Shown one piece after another: positions 33,762 to 43,785 of a DNA stretch of 64,000 nucleotides (the stretch's first letter is position 1; every line of letters begins with the position of its first letter). The notes beneath the pieces were generated by a model. The model worked only from the letters and a program-made list of their open reading frames with translations. It had not been told where the DNA came from and ran no database searches. The stretch covers positions 62,001 to 126,000 of the forward strand of contig NZ_JRPR02000001.1 in NCBI RefSeq assembly GCF_000763135.2, in the 5' to 3' direction. The translations under genes and the position numbers were made by a program. Origin of the DNA: Helicobacter jaachi (GTDB lineage: Bacteria; Campylobacterota; Campylobacteria; Campylobacterales; Helicobacteraceae).

Positions 33762-34892
33762 TTAATACGCGTGAGTGTCTTTGCTCATTTCATCGCGTGT
33801 GATTTTCACTCTATCAAGCGCGCGCCATACATAAATGATATATGCTAGCACAAAAGGCACTAGCAGGGATACATAGCCCATTACAGAAAGCGTGTAGTAG
33901 CTTGAAGAAGCATTTTGTATAGTGAGCGAGCTTTGCAAATCCGCAATTGATGGGTAAAATGCACTCTGTCCCAAGCCCACATTTAAAAACACCGACATAA
34001 CCACAAGCACGCTTCCGCTGCCTAAGAAAAATATACCCTTTGTGCTTTGTTTAAATACATTAAGATAAATCCCCAAAAGCACCAATACCACGCCCAAAAG
34101 CAGCCCAACAATCAAATAAGGCATGGAGAGAAAGTTATGCAAATACACATAAGGTTGCAGCGCGACTACGCCATTTTCATCTACATAAAAGCCACTTTTG
34201 CAGCAAATCCACGCCAAAAAGCCAAGAATGCAGGGCAAAAACGCAAGTGTAGCCATTAAAATAGCCTTTCTAGCGCGTTTAGCAATTTTTGTATCATTAA
34301 TATTATTTAAAAAATAGCTCGCACCCAAAATTTGGCTCAAAAACACTAAGCTTAATCCTAAGAGATAATTTGCAGGCTCTAATAACGCCTCTAGTCCGCG
34401 CGTTACAACACTCCATTGCACGAAATTATGCTCATTTAGCACAAAATGCGAGCCGCTAAAAAATGTGCTTACCGCTACACCGATTAAAAACACGCCAAAA
34501 ACGCCATTAATCCACAAAAATATCTCATAGGCTTTCTGCCCAAGCACATTGCCCTCTTTTTTGCGGTATTCATAGCTTACAGCCTGAATAATGTAGCAAA
34601 ACAAAATCGCTAGCCATACCCAATACGCGCCGCCAAAGCTTGTGCTATAAAACAATGGAAACGCCGCAAAGCACGCGCCGCCAAACATGACTAAAGTAGT
34701 AAAGCCAAGCTCCCATTTGCGCCCTAGTGAGTTAATGAGCATAGTTTTTTCTAACTCATCTTTAGCTAGCACAAATAGCAGACTTTGCCCACCTTGCACA
34801 AAAAACATAAAAACAAGCAAGCCTGCCAATAAACTTACAATCACCCACCAATATATCTGCAATCCCGCTAAATCAAGTCCAAAAAACATCAC
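33762..34892 (-). CDS. cydB: Cytochrome bd quinol oxidase subunit II
   Basis: The 376-residue protein has eight to nine membrane segments and the CydB pattern: GLDLAGLQIYWWVIVSLLAG at the start, the FVQGGQSLLF region and RKAILMATLAFLPCILGFLA. CydB pairs with CydA in the cytochrome bd complex, which reduces oxygen to water with electrons from quinol at low oxygen. It overlaps cydA by 4 bases. Confidence 0.93.
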   Translation of the reverse strand: MMFFGLDLAGLQIYWWVIVSLLAGLLVFMFFVQGGQSLLFVLAKDELEKTMLINSLGRKWELGFTTLVMFGGACFAAFPLFYSTSFGGAYWVWLAILFCYIIQAVSYEYRKKEGNVLGQKAYEIFLWINGVFGVFLIGVAVSTFFSGSHFVLNEHNFVQWSVVTRGLEALLEPANYLLGLSLVFLSQILGASYFLNNINDTKIAKRARKAILMATLAFLPCILGFLAWICCKSGFYVDENGVVALQPYVYLHNFLSMPYLIVGLLLGVVLVLLGIYLNVFKQSTKGIFFLGSGSVLVVMSVFLNVGLGQSAFYPSIADLQSSLTIQNASSSYYTLSVMGYVSLLVPFVLAYIIYVWRALDRVKITRDEMSKDTHAY

Positions 34893-36454
34893 TTGCCTCC
34901 TTTTAGCGCTGCTATATGATGCTCATCTTCAAAGCCTTTTTTGATACTGCGCACCATAATGCCAATTTCTGCGCAAAGCAAAGTAGTAAAAAGCACAGCA
35001 AAAATGAAAAAAGAAATTTGGATATTAAGGCTTGAAAGCTTTGTGGAGGCAATGCCCACAGGGAGCAAATCCTGTATTGCCCATGGCTGCCTGCCCACTT
35101 CAGCCACAATCCAGCCTGCCTCTGCTGCCACATAGCCAAAAGGTATGGCAATCACGCACAGCCATAGAATCTTGCGGAATTTTTCAATATTATTTGCCAT
35201 AGACAAATACAGCACCACGATAAATAGCACAAAAAACGCACTGCCCAAAGCCACCATGATGTGAAAGCTATAAAATGTAAGCCCAATAGGCGGTATTATC
35301 TCTTCTGGCTTGTCAAAATACCCATAGCCAAAATTGGGCATATTAGATTCTAAAATGCCTTGAGCGATATTCATACGCTCTGTGTCGTTATGCGCCTTTG
35401 CTTCTTTGTAGTCCTTTAGGGCATTAAGAGCGAGCTTGCCGCTTTGGATTCTAGAATCTATGCCCGTTATGCCTTTATCTAAATTCCCATAGAGCAAATC
35501 CTCCACACCCGGCACAAAGCTATTTGGATTGCGATTGCCCAAAATTGAAAGCGCGTAAGGGATAGTTATGTTAAATAAGAAAGTATCTTTGTCATCGCCT
35601 ATTTGTTTTTGTGGATTTAAGATTCCAAAGGCTGTAATGCCCGCGCGATTTTCACCTTTATAAATCCCCTCCATAGCTGCAAGTTTCATTGGTTGGTGTT
35701 GTGTAACTTGATACGCGCTTTCATCGCCGCTAAAAAATAAAAACATAGAAGTGATAAAGCCAAAGCTAGCGCCTACAATAAGGCTCTTTTTGGCTTCGAT
35801 TCTAAAGCGATTTTTGAGCAAATATAGCGCAGAAATACCCATAACAAAAAGCGCAGAAATCACATAGCCGCTTGCCACAGTGTGTAAAAATTTTGGCACA
35901 GCCACAGGGGAGAGCGCTACCTCCCAGAAGCTACTCATTTCATTACGCGCGCTATTAGGATTAAAAATGGTGCCAATGGGATATTGCATCCAGCCATTTG
36001 CTACCAAAATCCAAAAGGCTGATAAATTACTGCCAATAGCCACAAGCCAAGTGGAGAGCAGGTGGAATTTTTTAGAGACCTTATCCCAGCCAAAAAACAT
36101 TACAGCAAAAAATGTAGCCTCCAAAAAGAACGCCATAATGCCCTCAATTGCCAAAGGCGCGCCAAAAATATCGCCCACAAACCAGCTATAATTTGCCCAA
36201 TTCGTGCCAAACTCAAACTCCATAATAATCCCAGTAGCCACGCCAATAGCAAAATTAATCCCAAAAAGCGTGAGCCAAAAGCGCGTGATTTTGCGCCATT
36301 GTGGATTGCCAGTTTTAACATAAATGCTCTCCATAATCGCCACGATAAAAGAAAGTCCCAAAGTCAAAGGCACAAACAAAAAATGATATAAAGCCGTCAA
36401 GGCAAACTGCGCGCGCGCCCAATTCACGCTTGATAAATCATTGAGCATATCCAT
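34889..36454 (-). CDS. cydA: Cytochrome bd quinol oxidase subunit I
   Basis: The start is the ATG at 36454, with AAGGAG 6 bases upstream. An earlier ATG at 36574 has no support and would overlap the upstream gene. The 521-residue protein shows ARAQFALTALYHFLFVPLTL with the haem-ligand His at about 24, FWLTLFGINFAIGVATGIIM, the Q-loop and GRQPWAIQDLLPV, the quinol-site motif. It has about nine membrane helices. The Q-loop is of the long type by total length. It works with CydB, the CydX-like peptide and the DUF4492-like protein encoded around it, and gives high-affinity, cyanide-tolerant respiration suited to a microaerophile. Confidence 0.95.
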   Translation of the reverse strand: MDMLNDLSSVNWARAQFALTALYHFLFVPLTLGLSFIVAIMESIYVKTGNPQWRKITRFWLTLFGINFAIGVATGIIMEFEFGTNWANYSWFVGDIFGAPLAIEGIMAFFLEATFFAVMFFGWDKVSKKFHLLSTWLVAIGSNLSAFWILVANGWMQYPIGTIFNPNSARNEMSSFWEVALSPVAVPKFLHTVASGYVISALFVMGISALYLLKNRFRIEAKKSLIVGASFGFITSMFLFFSGDESAYQVTQHQPMKLAAMEGIYKGENRAGITAFGILNPQKQIGDDKDTFLFNITIPYALSILGNRNPNSFVPGVEDLLYGNLDKGITGIDSRIQSGKLALNALKDYKEAKAHNDTERMNIAQGILESNMPNFGYGYFDKPEEIIPPIGLTFYSFHIMVALGSAFFVLFIVVLYLSMANNIEKFRKILWLCVIAIPFGYVAAEAGWIVAEVGRQPWAIQDLLPVGIASTKLSSLNIQISFFIFAVLFTTLLCAEIGIMVRSIKKGFEDEHHIAALKGGK

Positions 36455-36464
36455 AAATTTCTCC

Positions 36465-36728
36465 TTATTTGTTTGTAGATTTGGTAAGATTATCCATGAC
36501 AAAAGCGCTCTTTGCTTGCTCATCGCCAATGTGTGAGAGATTTTTATCATACACAAATACCTTAAGCAGGGCAAAAATGATAAGGAGCTTTATAATAATC
36601 ACCCTCCATAGCACTTTGCCAAGCTTTAGGTTTCTAAATCCATCAACATACAGCATAATTGCCCTTTTCCAGAATCCCACGCATTCCCTTTGAATAAAAA
36701 TGAGCGATTCTATCAAATTTCTTAGCAT
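36465..36728 (-). CDS. Small DUF4492-like membrane protein upstream of cydA
   Basis: The protein has up to 87 residues with one membrane helix (about 41-59) after MLYVDGFRNLKLGKVLWRVI, the pattern I recall from the DUF4492 family often found upstream of cydA in Campylobacterota and Bacteroidetes. It lies 10 bases before cydA. The start is uncertain: the ATG at 36728 lacks an SD, while an ATG at 36656 follows AAAAGGG. It may help assembly of the oxidase. Confidence 0.7.
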   Translation of the reverse strand: MLRNLIESLIFIQRECVGFWKRAIMLYVDGFRNLKLGKVLWRVIIIKLLIIFALLKVFVYDKNLSHIGDEQAKSAFVMDNLTKSTNK

Positions 36729-36903
36729 TTTATACGCGCAAAATATGTTTTTTGCACAAATTTCTTAAAGCCTTTGGGGTAATAATTATTAATTTATTTT
36801 ACTTTTGGTTTTTTGGTGCAACAATAGCAGTTTTATTTTTGTGTATTTGATTTTTGGCGCGCGCATTTGTGGAGAGGTTTTAGAATCTAAATATGGAGGA
36901 GAT

Positions 36904-39231
36904 ATGTTAGAGCAGTATTTTAGCGGCTTTCACAAGCTTTCACCCCCTGTGAATTCCCTAGATTCTATGCACCCCTTGCTTAAATCCCCACTATGGCAAG
37001 ACACGCTACAAAACACACCCGCTCTCGCTATCATTTTATGCGCCAATAGGCATAATCTTGCGCTTTTTATGCAATGCCCAAGCTTTATGGATTTATTTTT
37101 AGATTCTATGCCAAATATAGAATCTAGCATAGAATCTGCCCTAGAATTTACTTTAGAATCCTTAGAAGCCACTTTGGAAACTGCCCAAACATCAAAAGAG
37201 GAGCGATTTTTTGATAGTTTGCTTACTTTGCAAGCCTATATTATTGAGCAAAATCCTGCTATTTTTGAGGAGTGTTTGCCTATTTTTGCGCGCCTTGAGC
37301 TAGGTGATGTGATAAATAAGGCGCAATTAGAGCTTTTTTCTACGCTTAAAGCCACTAAAAAGACAGCAGATTCTATAAAGCCTATAAAAAGTTTTGATGC
37401 TTTAAGGGAGCAGTTTTTGCCCCTGCATAGCGAGCTTTTAGCGCTTGTCAATCAAGATTATTTAAAAGATATGCTTATAAAAATAGCGCAAAAATACACG
37501 CAGCAGCATTTTTGCATTGCCGTTACAGGCGTGCTTAGCGCGGGCAAATCTACATTTTTAAATGCGCTTTTATCCCAAGACATACTAGGCAGCTCAAGTG
37601 TGCCAGAGACAGCAAATCTTACCATTTTGCGCTATGGGGATAAGCAAAGTGCGAAAGTGTATTTTTGGAGTAAAGAGCAATGGGCGGATTTATGCGCACA
37701 AAGTGCCTTTAGTGCGCATCTTAAGGCATTTATTGATGAGACTTATAGCCATTTTGGAGAGAGTATAGAATCTTTTATCACGCAGCCTAGCCTTGTAAAA
37801 GTAATTGATATAAGCGAGCTTAGTGCTTATACTTCAGCAAATCACCCCAGCAAATTATGCAATCTTATCCAAAAAGTTGAGCTTAGCGTGCCTTTGGCGT
37901 TTTTGCAACATGGCGTAGAGATTGTCGATACGCCCGGGCTTGATGACCCAATCGCTAAGCGCGAGGAGATTACGCGCGAATTTTTGGGGCATTGTGATAT
38001 GCTTATACATGTGATGAATGCCAGCTGTGCGGCGACACAAAAAGATATTGATTTTATTTTAGAATCTTTGCTTGAGCAAAATATATCGCGTATGCTTGTG
38101 GTACTTACGCGCGTTGATTTATTGGAGAGTAAGGATATTGCCGCTTGCCTTGATTACACGCAATCAAGCCTTATTGCGCAGCTTAAAAATGCCCACTATA
38201 AAGGCGATATTCAAGCCATCATTAATCGCATTGATTTTTTGACACTTGCGGGCTATGCGGCACTGCTTCATCGCACAGGTGGGGATACAAGTAATCAAAT
38301 AAGCCTAGAGCAGAGTGGTATCCTTGAGATAGAATCTTACTTGCATAAAATGCTTCTTAGCCATGATAGTCTAAAGGCACGCGATATGCTCTATCTTGCG
38401 TATAAAGGCACTTTGAGCGTGGCACGGGAATTAGAGGAAATATTGCATTTAGAAATGCAGCTTCTCTCAAGTGATAAAGCCAAGCTAGAGGCGTTTATAG
38501 AGCAGATTAAAGCCCAAAATACAGCACTTCTAAAAACATTACAGAATCTAAAATCACATCTTAAAGACCTGCATAGCGAGCTTTTAGCATTTTTGCAATC
38601 CCTTGAGGTGCTTAGTCTCAATGCACTCAATAAATCCACTACTTTGCTTAAAGATAGAATCTTTGAGGATATTAGCTATGGCAGTATGAAAGAAGAGCAT
38701 ATACAAAAAATGATTGAATTTGCGCTCAAAGACTGCTTTGGCGATGTAGGGCGCGAATACAAATATCAGCTTAGCAAAAAGGTAGCGGAGCTAAAACAGA
38801 CACTCAAGCTTGAAAGCGAGGCAAAGCTGCCTCCTATTCACTTTGAGCTTACCCAAAGTGATATTGCTAAGCTTTTGCAAGGGGTTCTGCACGCATTGCC
38901 AAGCCTTTTAAAAACGCATAAAAATAGGCTAAAATCGCGCATTGATGAGCTTTTTGGTAGCCTAACTAGTGCGTTTAAAATGCTTTTGAATGCAAAAAAT
39001 AAAGAGATAAGCGCGATTTTTCTTGCCTTTTTTGATGATATTACACAAGCCCAAATTGCGCATATAAACGCGCAGATAAGCCATAAAGAGCAGATTTTAG
39101 AGCAAAGTATGCAAAACCAAGATGAAAGCAGCAATGAGCAGGCTAAACATATCTTGCAAGAGAAACAAACAAAGCTTGCAAGCATTATAGATGAGCTTTC
39201 CTACGCACTGCATACTATGCAAGGAGACTAA
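36904..39231 (+). CDS. Dynamin-like GTPase, first of a pair
   Basis: The start is the ATG at 36904 after GGAGGAGAT; an earlier ATG at 36805 lacks an SD. The 775-residue protein has a GTPase domain with G1 GVLSAGKST (about 208-216), G2 Thr region SSVPETANLT, G3 DTPGLDD and G4 LTRVDLLE, then long helical stalk segments (about 505-775) typical of bacterial dynamin-like proteins. In C. jejuni two such proteins (Cj0411/Cj0412, DLP1/DLP2) are encoded side by side and form a heterotetramer that tethers membranes. This gene and the next probably do the same. Residues about 60-99 are a Glu/Ser/Leu-rich stretch coded by repeated AGATTCT/AGAATCT heptamers. Confidence 0.88.
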   Translation: MLEQYFSGFHKLSPPVNSLDSMHPLLKSPLWQDTLQNTPALAIILCANRHNLALFMQCPSFMDLFLDSMPNIESSIESALEFTLESLEATLETAQTSKEERFFDSLLTLQAYIIEQNPAIFEECLPIFARLELGDVINKAQLELFSTLKATKKTADSIKPIKSFDALREQFLPLHSELLALVNQDYLKDMLIKIAQKYTQQHFCIAVTGVLSAGKSTFLNALLSQDILGSSSVPETANLTILRYGDKQSAKVYFWSKEQWADLCAQSAFSAHLKAFIDETYSHFGESIESFITQPSLVKVIDISELSAYTSANHPSKLCNLIQKVELSVPLAFLQHGVEIVDTPGLDDPIAKREEITREFLGHCDMLIHVMNASCAATQKDIDFILESLLEQNISRMLVVLTRVDLLESKDIAACLDYTQSSLIAQLKNAHYKGDIQAIINRIDFLTLAGYAALLHRTGGDTSNQISLEQSGILEIESYLHKMLLSHDSLKARDMLYLAYKGTLSVARELEEILHLEMQLLSSDKAKLEAFIEQIKAQNTALLKTLQNLKSHLKDLHSELLAFLQSLEVLSLNALNKSTTLLKDRIFEDISYGSMKEEHIQKMIEFALKDCFGDVGREYKYQLSKKVAELKQTLKLESEAKLPPIHFELTQSDIAKLLQGVLHALPSLLKTHKNRLKSRIDELFGSLTSAFKMLLNAKNKEISAIFLAFFDDITQAQIAHINAQISHKEQILEQSMQNQDESSNEQAKHILQEKQTKLASIIDELSYALHTMQGD

Positions 39232-41070
39232 ATGGCGCAAGATATGTTAGATATGTTTCTTAAGCAATATGCGCAGGCAAAGGCTAAAGCCATTCGTGAG
39301 GGTAATCCGCTCTATGCTCTTATTGATAATGTGCGGGAGACTTTAGGTGCATTTATGCCCCTAGATTCTCAAATGACACATACCTTTGAGAATCTTACCA
39401 AAAGCATACAAGAGCCAATAAAAGTGGCTATCATCGGACAGTTTAGTAGCGGCAAATCGACATTTTTAAACGCACTTTTGGGGAAAGATATTTTGCCAAG
39501 TGGCGTTATCCCCATAACCGCAAAGGTTTGCCATATCGTGTATGGCGCGGATTATAGTCTTGAGCTGCATTATAAAAATGGGCTTATTGTCTCAAAGCCT
39601 ATTGATTTTTTTCATCATATAAGCGATGCACAGAACGCTACAATTGCCTTTTACAAGCTCTATGTGCCGCTTATGTTGCTTAAACATATAAGCTTTCTTG
39701 ACACGCCGGGCTTTAACTCGCAAAACCAAAGTGATACAGAGACGACAAATGCGATTTTACAGAGTGTTGATGGCATTATTTGGCTCACACTCATTGATAA
39801 TGTGGGCAAGCAAAGCGAGAAAGACACTATTGCCCTGCATATCAAGCGCTACGCGAGTAAGAGCCTTTGTGTGCTTAATCAAAAAGATAGGTGTAAAAGC
39901 GCAGATGAGGTAAATACTAGCCTTTCTTATGCTAAAAAGGCGTTTAATGGGCTTTTTGAGGATATTATTGCCATTTCGGCTAAGAATGCTCTTTTAGCTC
40001 ACAGCATAGAATCTGGCACGATAGAATCTAGCCAAGCGCAGGCTTTGAGGGCAGATTCTAATATAGATTCTGTTATGGCTTTTTTACAATTACATATCGC
40101 CCCGCTTGCCGCGCAGGCAAAGGCACATAGGATTAAAAGGCATTTGCGCGCCTACACATTACGCTTTGCTAGGCTTAATCTCCACGCACTTTTGCGTTTA
40201 TCAAGCTTAGAGGCATATTTTTCACACACATTGCAGCAGCTCACGCATAATGCTTTGCAAAGTGCTTTTTATAAACATTTTCCTACACTCTTTGATAGCC
40301 TAAATGACGCGCTTTACGCACTCACACAGCATATTTATAATGCCTTAGAAAAAACTTCTCACACTTTTACTCGCACGCATAAAAAATTTGGCTTAAATGC
40401 AAAATATGTGGAGCAAAAAGAGATTGTAAGCCTCCCCTATAAGCACCTAGCGCGCACATTAAGTGATACAAACTCCCCAACTGCTTGTCATTTTACGCAG
40501 CTAGGCTTTGAGATAATGCACACCGCAGAGGAGTTTAAAGAATTGCTAGAAGCGCATTTACAGCCTATGGAGGCATTTATAAATCAATGGTATGAGCAGT
40601 TTATCCCCCAATTGCAAAATCCACTATTGCGCACGCAGTTAAGTGAGATGGTAAATGCCTTTAATAGCCTTGCGGATACGCATTATGCCGACCTGAAATC
40701 CCACCTTTTTTTATTGCAAAAAATCTTGCATCTTAACTATGATTTATCCCTTAATTTTTGTTTAAACACACTCGCGCTAAGGATAGAAGAATCGCTTGAA
40801 AAACATCGCTCAAACGCAGCCTTGCCGCTTTTTAATCCAAGCCTAGAAAATATCTTTGATGAGCTAAAATATGGCTTTCACTTTCATATCTTGCAGGCAA
40901 ATTTACAAACACAGCCCTTGCACACTAAAAGTATGTGGCATTTTGAGCATGCATACAAACAACTCTTTGCGGAAAAATCTACATTCATTCACGACTACAA
41001 AAAGCGCTACAATGAGAGTTTTATGAGCCTTAAAGCATTGCTCAAGGAGCTAAAATACTTAAAAGTTTGA
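39232..41070 (+). CDS. Dynamin-like GTPase, second of a pair
   Basis: The ATG follows the stop of the first dynamin gene without a gap, so translation is coupled. The 612-residue protein has G1 GQFSSGKST (69-77), G2 PSGVIPITAKV, G3 DTPGFNS and G4 NQKD, then a long helical region. The clean G1 lysine and serine suggest active GTP binding. Together with the upstream gene it should build a mixed membrane-tethering or remodelling complex. It has motif-rich coding near residues 257-283 (SIESGTIESSQ then ADSNIDSV). Confidence 0.88.
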   Translation: MAQDMLDMFLKQYAQAKAKAIREGNPLYALIDNVRETLGAFMPLDSQMTHTFENLTKSIQEPIKVAIIGQFSSGKSTFLNALLGKDILPSGVIPITAKVCHIVYGADYSLELHYKNGLIVSKPIDFFHHISDAQNATIAFYKLYVPLMLLKHISFLDTPGFNSQNQSDTETTNAILQSVDGIIWLTLIDNVGKQSEKDTIALHIKRYASKSLCVLNQKDRCKSADEVNTSLSYAKKAFNGLFEDIIAISAKNALLAHSIESGTIESSQAQALRADSNIDSVMAFLQLHIAPLAAQAKAHRIKRHLRAYTLRFARLNLHALLRLSSLEAYFSHTLQQLTHNALQSAFYKHFPTLFDSLNDALYALTQHIYNALEKTSHTFTRTHKKFGLNAKYVEQKEIVSLPYKHLARTLSDTNSPTACHFTQLGFEIMHTAEEFKELLEAHLQPMEAFINQWYEQFIPQLQNPLLRTQLSEMVNAFNSLADTHYADLKSHLFLLQKILHLNYDLSLNFCLNTLALRIEESLEKHRSNAALPLFNPSLENIFDELKYGFHFHILQANLQTQPLHTKSMWHFEHAYKQLFAEKSTFIHDYKKRYNESFMSLKALLKELKYLKV

Positions 41071-41085
41071 AGCATAGAATCTAGC

Positions 41086-41856
41086 CTAAAGCCCAATAAT
41101 TCCCACGCGCATTTTATTAATCTTAGAATCTTTAATAATATCCACAATTCCTAACGCAAAGTCTGCGTAGCTACCCTTTGACTCGCCTTTAGCATTTACC
41201 TCAAACTCTTCGCCAATAATCTTATAGCGTTTAGTCCTTGCGCCCTCATAGATAAAGTCTGCAGGCGGGCTCACATACACCCAATTTAGCGACTTTTGTG
41301 TGCGTAAATACGCTAAACCCTCCGCAGTAGCCTTTGCCACAGGCAAATACTCGCGCGGAAAGTCCGGGCTATCCATAAGGCGCGTAGTATGGCTTTTGTC
41401 CATATACAGGCTGCCTGCGCCACCAACGACGATAAGACGCGCAGCATTATTTTGCAAAATACCGCTTAAATGCTGAATGTGCGTCTTGTAAAGCTCCAAA
41501 TTGCGCCATTCGCCAAAGGCATCGACAATGGCATCATAGCCTTGCAAATCACTAGATTCTAGCTTGAAAATATCTTTCTGCACAATTTTTATAGAATCTA
41601 GCTTGTTTTTAGTCGCCAAATCCTGCATTTTTTGCGCATTTCGAACTATTGCAGTAACCTCAAATCCCGCATTCACACACTCTTTAGTGATAAGCAACCC
41701 AGCTTTGCCACTTGCCGCTAAGATAGCAACCTTTAGGGGTTTAGATTCTGTATTTTTTGTTTTAAGGGGTTGTTTAGATTCTCCAAGCGCGGGGCTACTT
41801 AGCACGCTTATAATAAGCCCTACAAAGGCTATTCTAAGTATATTTCGTCTATTCAT
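41086..41856 (-). CDS. NAD(P)-binding atypical short-chain dehydrogenase, exported or lipid-bilayer anchored
   Basis: The 256-residue protein has an N-terminal hydrophobic signal-like segment (about 8-24, ending PALGE) followed by an NmrA/YwnB-like Rossmann domain: VAILAASGKAGLLITKE, the dinucleotide motif, then TAIVRNAQKM, YDAIVDAFG and LIVVGGAGSLYMDKS. Such enzymes reduce quinones or act as redox sensors. A signal peptide on one is uncommon; it may be a membrane anchor. The SD AAGGAG precedes the ATG. It is convergent with the dynamin pair. Confidence 0.78.
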   Translation of the reverse strand: MNRRNILRIAFVGLIISVLSSPALGESKQPLKTKNTESKPLKVAILAASGKAGLLITKECVNAGFEVTAIVRNAQKMQDLATKNKLDSIKIVQKDIFKLESSDLQGYDAIVDAFGEWRNLELYKTHIQHLSGILQNNAARLIVVGGAGSLYMDKSHTTRLMDSPDFPREYLPVAKATAEGLAYLRTQKSLNWVYVSPPADFIYEGARTKRYKIIGEEFEVNAKGESKGSYADFALGIVDIIKDSKINKMRVGIIGL

Positions 41857-41910
41857 ACATGCTCCTTGTGCTTTAAAGAATTTGCTTAGTCTTGTTTTTT
41901 AAGAGCCTGC

Positions 41911-43785
41911 CTAGTGAGCAGATTCTATCACCTTTTCAGTCGGCTCATTTTGCGCTGCTGTGGCGTTATTAAGCGTTGTTTTTTCATCTTCTTGCTCTTT
42001 ATATGTATATTTTTCTTTGCCCTTAAATGTGATAATCGCACAATGCGGATACACTTCGATTTTATGGTAAATATTATTTACGCTCTTTAGCAATTTGCCC
42101 GCAGTAGCCGGGATACACTTTGGATTTTCCTTAATTTTCTCAGGGTCCTCGTTATCGGGCAGCTCTATCCACTGCTCTTCAGGGATATTCCCCCAGCCAT
42201 AGTGCTTCATCACCATTCTAATCCAATATTTGCCATCTGTGATTAGCACGAGACGCTTCATAATGCGATTGCTTTTGCTTGAATTCTCCAAGACAGGCGA
42301 ACTCGTAACCCAGCCTTTTACGCGGAAAAGATAATCATCGTAATTTACCTGCTTTGGCAGGGCGTTTGCTAAGTCATTCAGCAAAATTGTGATTCTAAAA
42401 TCTTGATACTCTTTTTGCTTTGCTAACGCGTTACCATAGGCATTTGCAAAGACTATTAGCGACCAAGTGAAAAGGCACACAAAAAGCGAGCTAAGCATAA
42501 AAAGCCCCTTTTGCCCCGCATTGCGCGAGATTAGCTCATTTGAGTTTGTGCGCGAAGTATCCTTGCTCTTATACGCCCAGCCACGCCACGAGCTAACCAC
42601 ATAAATACACAAAATCGCAGCAAAGATTCCAATGCCAATAAATGCGCGCGGACGCGTAAGCGGCTGCTCTAGCAAAAGATAAGTCCCATAGCTAATAGGA
42701 ATGCCGATACTTAGCACCGCCGCACTTAGAATAAGAGACAGCACACGCCCGCCAAAGCCACTCACGCCAAATGGACTACGCCCCTGATACATCGCCGAAA
42801 TCAAAAATAGCACGAGTATCGCTAAAAAGCAAATCTTAAGCCCGCTCCAGCCTATATCATTACTACCAAAGTCATTCCACAAAAAGTCTAAATACATATC
42901 GATATTTTCATAGAATCCACTAAGAAAATTATCCGGCTTCAGCGTCTCCGTGCTAGCCTGCTTATGCGCAAAAGGACGCATTACGATAAACTTAAACACA
43001 CCAAGTGCAAGGGCATAATTAAATAGCGATACGCAGATGAAAATAAAAGTCTTTTTAATCCCAGCATTCGTTTGATTTAGCATAATAAAGGCAAAAAACA
43101 GCACCATAATAAGCTCAATGCCACTACTTGCCTGATAAGTCATACACATACCTAAAGAACACAAAAACGAAACAGGAATATAAGCGCGAATGTGATGGAT
43201 AAAAATAAATGGAATCGTGCTAAATAACACAGATAACGCCATATAAGGCGAGTCAAAGCGAAAGCTTAGCTCCTCTAAAAAGTAAGGAGATAGCCCGATA
43301 GGAATGGAGGCTATGATGCCAAGAATTGTCAAACGCTTTTTATGCGGAATCTCTTGGGCTTCCCAGCGGCTAGTCTCATTTTTCCATATCACTTCACGCA
43401 CGCTCCACACGACAATGACAGAGGCAAGGCTAAGAAAGCCAATCGCTACAAATTGCGTAAGTGGCGCAATATCGCTAAGCACGACGTCCATGTGCATAAG
43501 GCTAGAGAGATAGTAGCTAATGTAGCGGCTAAAATTATCCCATTCCTTATAGCCAATGACGCCGCGCCCCCAATCATCGATGTAATACACATCAGCGCGG
43601 ATAATGGCAGTGATGCCAAGCAGGTAAATAAAAAACGCAAAGCATAAATATTTCCAAAAGCCCTCCGTGCGATAAAACGCCCCAGCCGCCGCTTTAAAGT
43701 CGCTCCAAGTTTGGAGTAGGAGGTTTTTACGAGGTGCGTTGCCTGTATTGTTTTGATTTGTTTGGGTGTATGTTTGATGTGCCAT
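41911..43785 (-). CDS. Glucosyltransferase-family integral membrane protein (Glucos_trans_II-like)
   Basis: The 624-residue protein has about eleven membrane segments. It begins, after a Gln/Asn-rich leader, with the first helix and then DVYYIDDWGRGVIGYKEW, the Asp-Asp motif expected in GT-C type glucosyltransferases that modify O-antigen. A soluble extracytoplasmic domain follows at the C-terminus (about 450-600). It would take a glucosyl residue from a polyprenyl carrier such as the one made by the divergent GtrB-like enzyme. The C-terminus is acidic and low in complexity. The SD AAAGGAT precedes the ATG. Confidence 0.78.
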   Translation of the reverse strand: MAHQTYTQTNQNNTGNAPRKNLLLQTWSDFKAAAGAFYRTEGFWKYLCFAFFIYLLGITAIIRADVYYIDDWGRGVIGYKEWDNFSRYISYYLSSLMHMDVVLSDIAPLTQFVAIGFLSLASVIVVWSVREVIWKNETSRWEAQEIPHKKRLTILGIIASIPIGLSPYFLEELSFRFDSPYMALSVLFSTIPFIFIHHIRAYIPVSFLCSLGMCMTYQASSGIELIMVLFFAFIMLNQTNAGIKKTFIFICVSLFNYALALGVFKFIVMRPFAHKQASTETLKPDNFLSGFYENIDMYLDFLWNDFGSNDIGWSGLKICFLAILVLFLISAMYQGRSPFGVSGFGGRVLSLILSAAVLSIGIPISYGTYLLLEQPLTRPRAFIGIGIFAAILCIYVVSSWRGWAYKSKDTSRTNSNELISRNAGQKGLFMLSSLFVCLFTWSLIVFANAYGNALAKQKEYQDFRITILLNDLANALPKQVNYDDYLFRVKGWVTSSPVLENSSKSNRIMKRLVLITDGKYWIRMVMKHYGWGNIPEEQWIELPDNEDPEKIKENPKCIPATAGKLLKSVNNIYHKIEVYPHCAIITFKGKEKYTYKEQEDEKTTLNNATAAQNEPTEKVIESAH

